From an uncultured Clostridia bacterium (GTDB taxonomy: Bacteria; Bacillota; Clostridia; TANB77; CAG-508), in contig CALXQV010000024.1 in assembly GCA_944390535.1 (NCBI GenBank), positions 1-37,981 of the forward strand: DNA of 37,981 bases, given 5' to 3'. A program made the position numbers and the translations under genes. Below the pieces are notes generated by a model, which worked only from the letters and a program-made list of their open reading frames with translations, was not told the origin of the DNA and made no database searches. Shown piece by piece: positions 7,886-16,768 of this stretch. The number at the start of each line of letters is the position of its first letter. The first letter of the stretch is position 1.

Positions 7886-8944
7886 TTGATTATAAAATCG
7901 ATACATATAAAAAAGAATTGGATGATATGCATATCTCTTCTAATACTCATTATTTTCTTATCCTCTACACTCACTTTTTATTTCACACAAAACCAGATAC
8001 CATCTGTTGAAGTAAATTCTGATAGTAAAGAAGATTATATAAAATGGGTGGACTTCACCATTCCTTGTTATGTTTTAAAATTAACTTCCAAATTAGACAT
8101 TGATTCTCATAATAATAATGAATCTGTCACATATAATTGGATTGAATTACTAGCATATTTAGCTTGTATTTATGGTGGAAATTTTAAAAGCTTTCACTCA
8201 AGTGATTTAGATAAAATTATAGAAAATTTGAAAAGTGGTAAAACTATGGAAGAACTTACATCTACTTTAACCTTTTATGATTATTATTTAGAGGCTTATA
8301 CTGCTGTTCTAGGTGGATTTATAGGCAATTATACTATTGAAACAATCAATGAAAATAATGAGAAGGTCTTTGAAAATAGATATGGTTTAAAAGCTTTTTT
8401 ACCTATTGCCAAAAATTATTATTTTACACATTATAAAGACTTTGGAAATTCTAGGTCTTATGGTTTTAAAAGAACACATTTAGGCAATGATTTAATGGGA
8501 AGTATCGGAACACCTATTATTGCCGTAGAATCTGGAATTGTCGAACAACTTGGTTGGAATCAATATGGTGGTTGGCGTATTGGAATTCGAAGCTTTGATG
8601 GGAAACGATATTACTACTACGCTCATCTACGAAAAGATCACCCTTATGTAGAAAGTCTGGAAAAAGGAGATACTGTAAAAGCAGGTGATGTCATTGGATA
8701 TTTAGGAATGACAGGATATAGCATAAAGGAAAATGTAAATAACATTAATGTTGCCCATTTACATTTTGGTATGCAATTAATTTTTGATGAATCACAAGTG
8801 GATAGTCCTAATGAAATTTGGATAGATGTTTATGAAATTATTGAATTTTTAAGAAGTAATACTTCAGAGGTTTATCTTTCAAATGAGGAGACAAAAGATT
8901 ATTCTAGAAAGTATGACTTTTTGGAAGATACATTAATAGATTAG
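7886..8944 (+). CDS. Membrane-anchored M23 (LytM-type) peptidoglycan metallopeptidase
   Basis: 352 residues from a TTG start 6 nt after GAGGTG. An N-terminal membrane segment (about 13-33) anchors the protein with the rest outside. After an unrecognised middle domain (about 45-165) comes a complete M23 domain. The zinc ligands are H198 and D202 in HLGND and H293 in AHLHFGM; H291 and the YAH histidine (H247) are the catalytic companions. It should cut peptide cross-links of cell-wall peptidoglycan at the outer face of the membrane, in growth, division or sporulation. It is not clearly SpoIIQ or a known autolysin. The TAG stop overlaps the start of a GGGAC palindrome (8944-8988) that probably also terminates the transcript. 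Confidence 0.85.
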   Translation: MIIKSIHIKKNWMICISLLILIIFLSSTLTFYFTQNQIPSVEVNSDSKEDYIKWVDFTIPCYVLKLTSKLDIDSHNNNESVTYNWIELLAYLACIYGGNFKSFHSSDLDKIIENLKSGKTMEELTSTLTFYDYYLEAYTAVLGGFIGNYTIETINENNEKVFENRYGLKAFLPIAKNYYFTHYKDFGNSRSYGFKRTHLGNDLMGSIGTPIIAVESGIVEQLGWNQYGGWRIGIRSFDGKRYYYYAHLRKDHPYVESLEKGDTVKAGDVIGYLGMTGYSIKENVNNINVAHLHFGMQLIFDESQVDSPNEIWIDVYEIIEFLRSNTSEVYLSNEETKDYSRKYDFLEDTLID

Positions 8945-8988
8945 GGACGTACCAAAATGGACAAAAAATGTCCATTTTGGCCTGTCCC
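8944..8988. repeat. GGGAC palindromic repeat, simple form; likely terminator
   Basis: The arms are CCAAAATGGACA (8952-8963) and TGTCCATTTTGG (8969-8980), flanked by GGGAC and GTCCC. A related sequence (GGGACATGCCAAAATGGACA, read on the minus strand) ends at the tex stop near 20302, so this is a dispersed repeat. It lies between two converging genes, only 7 bp from the end of the HtrA gene, and its first G is the last base of the M23 stop codon. Confidence 0.75.
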
Positions 8989-8995
8989 CAATAGC

Positions 8996-10129
8996 CTATT
9001 TTCCTAATTTTACGACAATTTCTCTTTTTATTTTCCCTCTATTAATTTTGACTGTTACTTCATCATTAGGTTTCTTTGTGTAAATATATTCTCTTAAATC
9101 ATTCATTGTTTCTAATGTCACCTCATCTATTTGTGTAATTATATCTCCTTCTTTTATTCCTGCTGTATCTGCCGGACCATTTTTTGTTACTTCTGTTACA
9201 TAAATTCCTTCTTGAAAACTGGTATTTGTCCCTGTTTCTAAATATGGTATTACCTCTGTATCATAAGCATATATTCCAATTTTAGCTTCTTGAAAATCTC
9301 CTGTATTTTGATAACTCTCAATAATAGGTTTTACAATATTAATAGGTATAGCAAAACCAATTCCTTCTGCAGAAGATATTTTTACTGTATTAATTCCAAT
9401 CACTTGTCCATTGGGATAAATAAGTGGTCCTCCACTATTTCCCGGGTTAATTGTTGCATCCGTTTGGATTAGATCTGTCATATAAGATACTGTATCCTCT
9501 TCTTCAATTTTTATTGTTCTGTTCTTCGCACTAATAATTCCCGAAGTAACAGTTCTTCTAAATTCAAAGCCAATCGGATTTCCAATAGCATATACCGTTT
9601 CTCCTATTTTAATATTATCTGAGTTAGCTAATGTAACATATTTTAAGTTATTCGCTTCTATTTTTACAATTGATACATCAATATTAGAATCACTCCATAC
9701 AACTGTTCCATTATAATTATTTCCATTTTCTAATGTCACATAACATTTGCTATATTTACTCCCTGTTACATGTTCATTACTTAAAATATAGCCGTTTTCC
9801 GTGACAATAATCCCTGTTCCTAATCCTAATTGGCTTTCTGTACTATTCGAAAAAATAGAAGTTCCTGCATTTTTTAATTTTGATATTCCTACTACACTTT
9901 CTACTGTTTCTTCAATAACATCTGCCACAGTTTTACTTTCTTCCTCTACTTTTCCCACAGTTTGTTCTTCTATTGTGGATTGTGTCCTTTCCGCTGTATA
10001 ATTTGAGTTGTTTATCTCTATATTATTATATGTAACATATATATAAAATCCTAATAACCATATCACTAATAAAAAGATTGTTGTAGTAATAATCTTTTTT
10101 CCACTATTTTTTCTTTTGGCTCTTTTCAA
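8996..10129 (-). CDS. HtrA/DegP-type membrane-anchored serine protease with PDZ domain
   Basis: A quality-control protease at the outer face of the membrane. I choose the TTG at 10129 as start because GAGGTGG lies 5 nt before it. The frame is open to an ATG at 10180, but that would start inside the end of a repeat element. This gives 377 residues with a membrane anchor (about 12-33), a low-complexity linker and a trypsin-like domain. The triad is H120 (SNEHVTGS), D151 (SNIDVSIVKI) and S232 (NPGNSGGPL). One C-terminal PDZ domain (about 300-375, GPADTAGIKEGDIITQID) completes it. The HtrA family degrades misfolded exported proteins. It stands alone, separated from the next upstream gene by a 305-bp repeat element. 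The choice among HtrA, HtrB and YyxA orthologues is not possible by eye. Confidence 0.9.
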   Translation of the reverse strand: MKRAKRKNSGKKIITTTIFLLVIWLLGFYIYVTYNNIEINNSNYTAERTQSTIEEQTVGKVEEESKTVADVIEETVESVVGISKLKNAGTSIFSNSTESQLGLGTGIIVTENGYILSNEHVTGSKYSKCYVTLENGNNYNGTVVWSDSNIDVSIVKIEANNLKYVTLANSDNIKIGETVYAIGNPIGFEFRRTVTSGIISAKNRTIKIEEEDTVSYMTDLIQTDATINPGNSGGPLIYPNGQVIGINTVKISSAEGIGFAIPINIVKPIIESYQNTGDFQEAKIGIYAYDTEVIPYLETGTNTSFQEGIYVTEVTKNGPADTAGIKEGDIITQIDEVTLETMNDLREYIYTKKPNDEVTVKINRGKIKREIVVKLGK

Positions 10130-10178
10130 TAAAACCACCTCAAAAATAGTATTGACCATATTTAAAATTTTAGTCATC

Positions 10179-10483
10179 AAAAAGGAATTTTGGGGACGGA
10201 CTCATTTTTGCTTTTTAGTATTACACAACAAAAATATAGAATATAAAAGTCATTACACAATTTTGTATAAGATAAATTTTCATAGAAATTCTAAATAAAA
10301 AAGTGAGCCTCTTTCATTGTTGCCAAAAATCATAGGCAAAATGAACATCTCTTACTTTTTTATTAAAGAATTTCTAATTTCAAATTTATATACGCAAAAT
10401 CGTTTCATTTTTTTATATTCTATATTTTTTCTATCGTTTAAACCAAAAAGGGAAAGATGAGTCCGTCCCCAAAATCCCTTTTT
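10179..10483. mobile_element. MITE-like element with 27-bp terminal inverted repeats (copy 1)
   Basis: The ends 10179-10205 and 10457-10483 are inverted copies differing at one of 27 positions; both contain TTTTGGGGACGGACTCAT. The interior is itself nearly palindromic (AGAAATTCT..AAAAAAGT against ACTTTTTT..AGAATTTCT), so the whole would fold into one long hairpin. It encodes nothing. Its minus-strand interior (GATTTTGCGTAT, GATGTTCATTTT, CTTATACAAAAT in order) matches the interior of the element at 20036-20267. It sits between the starts and stops of two minus-strand genes. Confidence 0.8.
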
Positions 10484-10489
10484 CAACTA

Positions 10490-12217
10490 TTAAACTTTCT
10501 TTAATTCTTCATAACGCTTTACTTTTTTCGTTGTTGTTTTAATCAAAGGTTCTGTTGTTATCGTTATCTGTTTTATATGTTTAAATACTGGCAACTGTTT
10601 ATTCATTTCTTTTATTTCTTCCCAGATGCTATCTTTATATTCTTTTACGGTTTTTTCTCCTAGTTTTTCCTTTATCATATCTTTATCATACACAATTTTA
10701 GCACATAACATCGTATCTGTTTTATCTTTTTCTCTTTGGTAAACTAAAGATTCTGTTACATAAGGAATTTTATTAATCAAAAATTCAATTTCTTGTGGAT
10801 AAACATTTTTTCCATTTTTTAAAACAATAATATCTTTTTTTCTACCTGTTACATAGATAAATCCATCTTCTGTTATATACCCATAATCTCCTGTTCTAAA
10901 CCAACCATCAACAAATGCTTTTTGATTTTCCTCTTCATTATGATAATATCCCATCATAACGCTTGGACCTTTTACTAGGATTTCTCCTTCTCCATTTTCA
11001 TTCGGATTTTCTACTTTTACATTTAGACTTGGTAGAGCTAGTCCTACGGAACCTGGCATTTTTTCTTTGTCTGATTCTGCTGCAATAACTGGTGATGTTT
11101 CTGTTAAACCGTATCCTTGTACTAATGCAATTCCAAAATTGTTAAAACCTACAATTGTTTCTTTATCCATAGGTGCTGACCCATATAATACGACACGAAG
11201 ATTTCCTCCAAAATTATCTAATATTTGTTTAAAAATTACTTTTCGTAAATCTATTCTACATTTTAAGAGTCCATTAGATATGTTAATCATTCGCTTCATT
11301 AATTTGTGTTTTCCTTGATCATGGATTGCTTTTTGAATTTTTTTATACATCGTTTCTAATACCAAAGGAACTGCTACAAATACAGACACTTTATACTCTG
11401 CCAGATTTTTTTGAATATATTTTAATCCATCGCAAAAAGCAACTGTACAACCACTATAAAATCCATAAAGAAAGGTTACTGTACATTCAAATGTATGATG
11501 AATTGGTAAAAAAGAAAGCAAGGTATCTGTCGGATATAGCCTTACCCATGAAGCGAAATCTGATAAATTGGCACATATGTTTTTTTGAGATAACATAACA
11601 GCTTTAGGTACATTCGTTGTTCCTGATGTAAATAACATAATAGACATTTTCTCTGGATTGATTTCTACTTTTTCATAGCGATTATCTCCATTTTTCACTA
11701 ATTCCTCACCTTTTTGCAATAACTGCGAAAATCTTTCTATGTCTTTATCTTTTATTTCATCCATACATATTAACATTTGTAAATTCACATTTGTATCTTT
11801 TTTTAATTTTTTCATAACCTCTATATATTTTTTATCAAATATGGCTACTTCTGCCTCACTTCTTGTTACCAAGTTTTCTATTTCATTATCTGGAAGCGCT
11901 TTATCTAATGGGACAATAATCATATTTCCGCTTGTAACTGCTAAATAACTAATACACCATTCATATCGATTATTTCCAATGACAACAATTTTTTTATGTT
12001 CTAACCCTTTATTTAATAATTCTGTTGCAAAAGCTTTGATGTCTTTTCCCACTTGTTCATATGTCTTTTCCACATATTTTACATTTTTTAAATCTCCATT
12101 TTTTTTATATTTATAGGCTATTTTATCTGCATAATTTTTGACAGAATATTCTATCATCTCCCTATAATTTTTTACAACTCTTGGCTCATAAACCTTCCTA
12201 TTTTCATTATCTCCCAT
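10490..12217 (-). CDS. AMP-forming acyl-CoA (or acyl-ACP) synthetase, long-chain type
   Basis: 575 residues of the adenylate-forming family, which activates a carboxylic acid with ATP and transfers it to CoA or a carrier. The phosphate loop is LFTSGTTNVPKAVML (about 195-209; the usual Gly after GTT is Asn). Further motifs are GYGLTETSP, GWFRTGDYGY, GRKKDIIVLKNGKNVYP and a C-terminal TTTKKVKR carrying the catalytic Lys. The order and length match fatty acyl-CoA ligases. The ATG follows GGAGGGAGCGT. It is divergent from the NRPS gene, with 311 bp between them. The NRPS begins with a condensation domain that needs an acyl donor, so this ligase is a plausible supplier; general lipid metabolism is the alternative. 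Confidence 0.85.
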   Translation of the reverse strand: MGDNENRKVYEPRVVKNYREMIEYSVKNYADKIAYKYKKNGDLKNVKYVEKTYEQVGKDIKAFATELLNKGLEHKKIVVIGNNRYEWCISYLAVTSGNMIIVPLDKALPDNEIENLVTRSEAEVAIFDKKYIEVMKKLKKDTNVNLQMLICMDEIKDKDIERFSQLLQKGEELVKNGDNRYEKVEINPEKMSIMLFTSGTTNVPKAVMLSQKNICANLSDFASWVRLYPTDTLLSFLPIHHTFECTVTFLYGFYSGCTVAFCDGLKYIQKNLAEYKVSVFVAVPLVLETMYKKIQKAIHDQGKHKLMKRMINISNGLLKCRIDLRKVIFKQILDNFGGNLRVVLYGSAPMDKETIVGFNNFGIALVQGYGLTETSPVIAAESDKEKMPGSVGLALPSLNVKVENPNENGEGEILVKGPSVMMGYYHNEEENQKAFVDGWFRTGDYGYITEDGFIYVTGRKKDIIVLKNGKNVYPQEIEFLINKIPYVTESLVYQREKDKTDTMLCAKIVYDKDMIKEKLGEKTVKEYKDSIWEEIKEMNKQLPVFKHIKQITITTEPLIKTTTKKVKRYEELKKV

Positions 12218-12528
12218 ACGCTCCCTCCTTTTTTCTTCATTCTATCTCTATTTTTTCTATTTTTCAATACAAGTTTTGTTTTTCTTATTTTTTATATGAT
12301 TAAAACATAGTTTTAGAAAATCCCTACAATATTATCATTTGGAGGATTCTTTGTTATTTGTTTCATTTAACTACATAAAAATTATTCGAGAATGTTAAAT
12401 TTTTTGAACATTTATCAATGTCAAAAATTAAGAAAATGTAATATTTTTAGTTATTTTGTAGAATAATTTGATTTTTTTATTTTTTATATGTATAATCTCT
12501 TTATCAAAAAAAATTAAGGTGATGTTGT
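12218..12528. promoter_or_regulatory. Divergent control region with strong NRPS promoter
   Basis: The stretch holds a good sigma-A promoter for the NRPS: -35 TTGATT (12468-12473), 17-bp spacer ending in ATATG, and -10 TATAAT (12491-12496), about 32 bp before the ATG. Upstream is an inverted repeat, AATGTT (12391-12396) and AACATT (12407-12412), a candidate activator or repressor site. A clear promoter for the ligase on the other strand was not found. No riboswitch-like structure was seen. Confidence 0.65.
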
Positions 12529-15500
12529 ATGGATACTTTAAATTATGAATTAACAAACCCACAAAAATCTATTTTATTAACAGAACAATTTAATGAAAAT
12601 ACTTGCGTTTCAAATATATGTGGGACATTATCTATTCCAGAAAAAATACATGTAGATGCTTTAGAAAAAGCAATTAATATATTTATAAAAAGTAATGATT
12701 CTATAAGAATTCATTTAACACAGGATGGTCCTGATATTAAGCAATCTGTCAAAGACTATTCTTTTATTGACATTGAAAAAGTTTATCTTACAAGTGATTA
12801 CCCTTTATCAAAGCTAGAAGAAGATGTTATTACAAAACCTTTTACACTTTTTAATAGTAATTTATATCGTTTTGTTATTTTTAAAAATGCGGATGGCACA
12901 GGTGGATATATGGCTAACCTACATCATATTATTTCTGACGCTTGGACAATGAGCTTATTAATTGACCAAATTATGAGCCATTATGTTTCTATTATTCAAA
13001 ATATCCCCATACCAAATACAAAAAATAGTTCTTATATAGATTTTATCCATGAAGAAAAAAACTACATAGAAAGTCCAAAATTTGAACGTGCAAAAACTTT
13101 TTGGAAAAAGCAATTTGAGCATTTAGAATTTTCTTATTTAAAAGACTCTCAAGCTAGTTCATATGAAGCAATCAGAAAAAGTGTTGTTCTTTCTAAAGAA
13201 GAGACCAATCACTTGGTAACCTTTTGTAATAACCATAAAATTTCTCTATTTTCACTTTTTATGGCTGTTTTAAATATCTATTTATCTAAAATCAATAATA
13301 CAAGTTCATCTATTGTTGGAACACCTATATTAAATAGATGTAATTTCAAAGAAAAAAACACAACTGGTATGTATATTAGTACTGTACCTTTTCATATGGA
13401 AATAGACAAAGCTTGTACTTGTATAGATTTTATTAACTCTGTTTCTAAACACGAATTGAGTGTGTTTAGAAATCAAAGATATCCATACAATTTATTATTA
13501 GATACCATTAGAAAAAAATTTAATATTTCTAAAAATCTTTACGATGTTTGTTTATCTTATCAAAATGCAAGAAATCATAGGGCTAGTTGTTCTGTCCCAT
13601 ATTCTTGTAGATGGCTATTTAATCATTGTGTAGTTAATAATTTAGACATTCATTTATATGATATAGATGATACTGGTATGATTAGCATTTATTATGATTT
13701 CAAAAAAGATTTATTTACTTTAAAAGAAATTGATTTATTACATGAACGTTTAATGGAAATGTTACAACAAATTATGGAAAATCCAGAATTAACCATTAAA
13801 GATCTTCAAATTATTTCTTCTAAAGAAAAAAACTATATATTACATACATATAATCCTACAAAAGCAGAAGCTTCTTTTGTTTCTGTTTATGAATTATTTA
13901 AGCAACAATTACAAAAAACGCCTGATAAATTGGCAATTTCTTATAAAAACACATCACTTAATTATCAAGAACTAAACGCACTTGCAAATTTAATTGCGCT
14001 AAAATTAAAAGAATATAGTATTCAACCAGGGGATATCATTTGTCTAGCTTTTACAGATTCTATTGAATTTGTTGCTAGTGTATTGGCTACACAAAAATTA
14101 GGTATTTGTTACATTCCAATTGATGTTAACTATCCAAATGAACGTATTGAATATATTGTAGAAAATAGTCATGCAAAACGAATTTTAACACATCCTAATG
14201 CCTTAAAATCTGTAAAATTAGATAAGAATCTTATTTTGAAAATAGATTTAAATGATTTTGATTATCATACAGAAACAGTTAATATAGATTATGCTTTAAA
14301 AGAAAATGATTTAGCATATATCATTTACACTTCTGGTTCAACAGGAAAACCAAAAGGTGTAAAAGTTTCTCACAAAAGCTTAAGTAATTATATATCTTGG
14401 GCCATTAACCAATATGTACATGATGAAGAAACAAATTTCCCTTTGTTTTCTTCTGTTGCTTTTGATTTAACTGTCACTTCTATTTATACGCCTCTATGTT
14501 CTGGAAATGCTATTTATATTTATCAAAATGAAAATCCACAACTACTGTTAGAGGAAATCATTAAAGATAAGTATGTTCAAATTATAAAATTAACACCTGG
14601 ACATTTTACTTTATTGCAAGATATTGATTTGCATGATAGTTCTGTATGTAAGTTTATTTTAGGAGGAGATATTTTAACCAAAGAAATGTGTGAGAAAATT
14701 ACTTCTTTATTTTCTCATCCCATTCATATATATAATGAATATGGGCCAACAGAGGCAACCGTTGGTTGTATGATTTATGAATATCAGCCAGAAGATACTT
14801 ATACTTCTGTTCCTATTGGATACCCTATTGACCATACACAAATCTTACTTTTAAATCATGCACAAGAATTAGTACCTTTAGATACTGTGGGAGAGATGTA
14901 TATTAGTGGAAATTGTTTGGCACTAGGCTACACAGATGAGCAAAAAACAAATGAAAAATTTATAAATCATCCCTTAGATGATAGAAAGAAAATCTATAAA
15001 ACTGGAGACTTAGCTATTTTACATTCTAATGGTGTGATGGAATATCTAGGCCGTAGTGATTTTCAAGTAAAATTAAATGGTTACCGAATTGAATTAGGAG
15101 AAATTCAATCTATCTTATTAACACACCCATCTATTAAAGATGTTTATATTACACTCATTACCTTAGATGACCATAAATTTTTATGTGGGTATTATGTTTC
15201 CGAAACAGAAATCGAAGATTTATCAGGTTTTCTAAAGAAAAAATTACCTAGTTATATGATACCAAATTATTTTGTAAGATTACAAAAGCTTCCATTAACC
15301 ATTAACGGAAAAGTAGATAAATCTGCTCTTCCTTTACCCAAAAAATCTCATACCAAATATGTAAAGCCACAAAATAAATTAGAAGAAACTTTACAAGAAA
15401 TTTTCACAGAATTATTAGAACAAAAAAATAAAATTAGTGTAGAAGATAATTTGTTTGATTATTATATGGATTCCCTTCTATTAATAAAAGCACAATCTAT

Positions 15501-16755
15501 TTTATATAGCAAAGGAATTTCTGTGAATGCACAAGACTTTTACGAATATCCGACCATCAGGAAAATGGCAGATTTTCTTTTAGTTGAACAACCAAAAGAA
15601 ACTTCTGTTTTAATTGAAAAAATGCCAATTATTAAAGAAATCAGAAAAACAATCGAAGCTCCTGAAACATTTAGAAGGATTATTCTGTTTGGTGCTACTG
15701 GATTCTTAGGAATGCATATATTGTATTATCTATTAACAAACACTTCTACGAAGGTTTTTTGTGTTATTAGAAAAAAAGACTCTGTCAATCCATTAAATAG
15801 ATTTATTACAAAATTTAATTTTTATTTTCCAAATGTAAATATAGAACAATATTTATATCGAATAAAAATTATTGAAGGAAATCTTTTGGATAATCACTTT
15901 GGTATTGAAGAAGATTTATATAATCATTTAGGTACTACATGTGATTGTGTTATAGACACAGCTGCTTTAGTAAAACATTATGGAAATTATGAATTATTTA
16001 ATAAAACCAATGTGAATTCTACTAAAAAAATGATTGCTTTTTGTAAAGAGTTTCAAATGCCTTTACATTATGTATCAACTATGTCTGTATCTGGAAATGG
16101 ATTAGTAAAAACACCTTCTACTGATTTTACAGAAGATGATTTATATATTGGTCAATCTTACAAAGAAAATGTATATGTTAGAAGTAAATTTGAGGCAGAA
16201 AAAGCCGTAATAGAAGCTTGCAAAAATGGTGAAATAATAGCAAGTATTTATCGCTTAGGAACCATTACAAACCGATATGAAGATGGCATATTCCAAGAAA
16301 ATTTTAGTGATAATGCTTTTTTAAATAGATTAGAAGCTTTTATCAATTTAGGAATTTTTCCTAAAGAACTTTCTCACTTTTACTTTGAATTTTCACCAGT
16401 AGACATTTGTGCCAATTTTATTGTACAATTAATGCAACATCAATCTCATAATATAGAAATTTATCACTTATACAACAACCATTATATTTCAGGTTCTGAT
16501 TTAGTAGATATGTTAAGTCATTGTGGTGCTTTGATACAACTTGCTTCTCTTGATGAATTTAAACTTGCTTTGTCTAAAGCTAAGTCCAATTACTTTGGAA
16601 TCACAGCTTATGTAAAAAATATGCATAATAGCATCGTAACCTTACATAATGAAAAAACAAACGCTGCTTTGGAAACCTTAAATTTAGATTGGCCTGAGAT
16701 TAACCTTGAATATGTTCATAAAATTTTATTATACTTAAAAGAAAAATTTAATTAA
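12529..16755 (+). CDS. Single-module NRPS: condensation - adenylation (Asn-like code) - carrier - thioester reductase
   Basis: 1408 residues. The condensation domain (about 1-435) has HHIISDAW at H132-W139. The adenylation domain (about 450-940) has YTSGSTGKPKG (around 602), NEYGPTEATVGC (736-747), YKTGDL and NGKVDK (K928). The carrier domain (about 950-1020) has its pantetheine Ser at S982 in YYMDSL. The reductase (about 1050-1400) has GATGFLG (1055-1061) and YxxxK (Y1216, K1220). Aligned by eye to GrsA, the pocket residues are D646 L647 T650 K687 I710 G712 E737 V745 G746 K928, i.e. DLTKIGEVGK; the classical Asn code is DLTKLGEVGK. With no earlier module, the condensation domain should acylate Asn with a free acyl donor, and the reductase should release an aldehyde or alcohol. 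No phosphopantetheinyl transferase is in the window. AAGGTGATG precedes the ATG. A kinase gene follows after 13 nt. Confidence 0.9.
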   Translation: MDTLNYELTNPQKSILLTEQFNENTCVSNICGTLSIPEKIHVDALEKAINIFIKSNDSIRIHLTQDGPDIKQSVKDYSFIDIEKVYLTSDYPLSKLEEDVITKPFTLFNSNLYRFVIFKNADGTGGYMANLHHIISDAWTMSLLIDQIMSHYVSIIQNIPIPNTKNSSYIDFIHEEKNYIESPKFERAKTFWKKQFEHLEFSYLKDSQASSYEAIRKSVVLSKEETNHLVTFCNNHKISLFSLFMAVLNIYLSKINNTSSSIVGTPILNRCNFKEKNTTGMYISTVPFHMEIDKACTCIDFINSVSKHELSVFRNQRYPYNLLLDTIRKKFNISKNLYDVCLSYQNARNHRASCSVPYSCRWLFNHCVVNNLDIHLYDIDDTGMISIYYDFKKDLFTLKEIDLLHERLMEMLQQIMENPELTIKDLQIISSKEKNYILHTYNPTKAEASFVSVYELFKQQLQKTPDKLAISYKNTSLNYQELNALANLIALKLKEYSIQPGDIICLAFTDSIEFVASVLATQKLGICYIPIDVNYPNERIEYIVENSHAKRILTHPNALKSVKLDKNLILKIDLNDFDYHTETVNIDYALKENDLAYIIYTSGSTGKPKGVKVSHKSLSNYISWAINQYVHDEETNFPLFSSVAFDLTVTSIYTPLCSGNAIYIYQNENPQLLLEEIIKDKYVQIIKLTPGHFTLLQDIDLHDSSVCKFILGGDILTKEMCEKITSLFSHPIHIYNEYGPTEATVGCMIYEYQPEDTYTSVPIGYPIDHTQILLLNHAQELVPLDTVGEMYISGNCLALGYTDEQKTNEKFINHPLDDRKKIYKTGDLAILHSNGVMEYLGRSDFQVKLNGYRIELGEIQSILLTHPSIKDVYITLITLDDHKFLCGYYVSETEIEDLSGFLKKKLPSYMIPNYFVRLQKLPLTINGKVDKSALPLPKKSHTKYVKPQNKLEETLQEIFTELLEQKNKISVEDNLFDYYMDSLLLIKAQSILYSKGISVNAQDFYEYPTIRKMADFLLVEQPKETSVLIEKMPIIKEIRKTIEAPETFRRIILFGATGFLGMHILYYLLTNTSTKVFCVIRKKDSVNPLNRFITKFNFYFPNVNIEQYLYRIKIIEGNLLDNHFGIEEDLYNHLGTTCDCVIDTAALVKHYGNYELFNKTNVNSTKKMIAFCKEFQMPLHYVSTMSVSGNGLVKTPSTDFTEDDLYIGQSYKENVYVRSKFEAEKAVIEACKNGEIIASIYRLGTITNRYEDGIFQENFSDNAFLNRLEAFINLGIFPKELSHFYFEFSPVDICANFIVQLMQHQSHNIEIYHLYNNHYISGSDLVDMLSHCGALIQLASLDEFKLALSKAKSNYFGITAYVKNMHNSIVTLHNEKTNAALETLNLDWPEINLEYVHKILLYLKEKFN

Positions 16756-16768
16756 GGAGGAACATAAG

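Noticed and set aside
10130-10180. Extra N-terminal codons of the HtrA gene (ATG at 10180)
   Set aside because: They begin inside the repeat end and have no ribosome site, whereas the TTG at 10129 follows GAGGTGG.
11067-11948. Several open frames on the plus strand opposite the acyl ligase
   Set aside because: They are mirror frames of a well-conserved gene and lack ribosome sites and recognisable motifs.
12922-12945. Condensation motif HHIISDA lacks the final Gly of HHxxxDG; possible dead domain
   Set aside because: The catalytic second His and the Asp are present and Ala is a mild change; the rest of the domain is full length.
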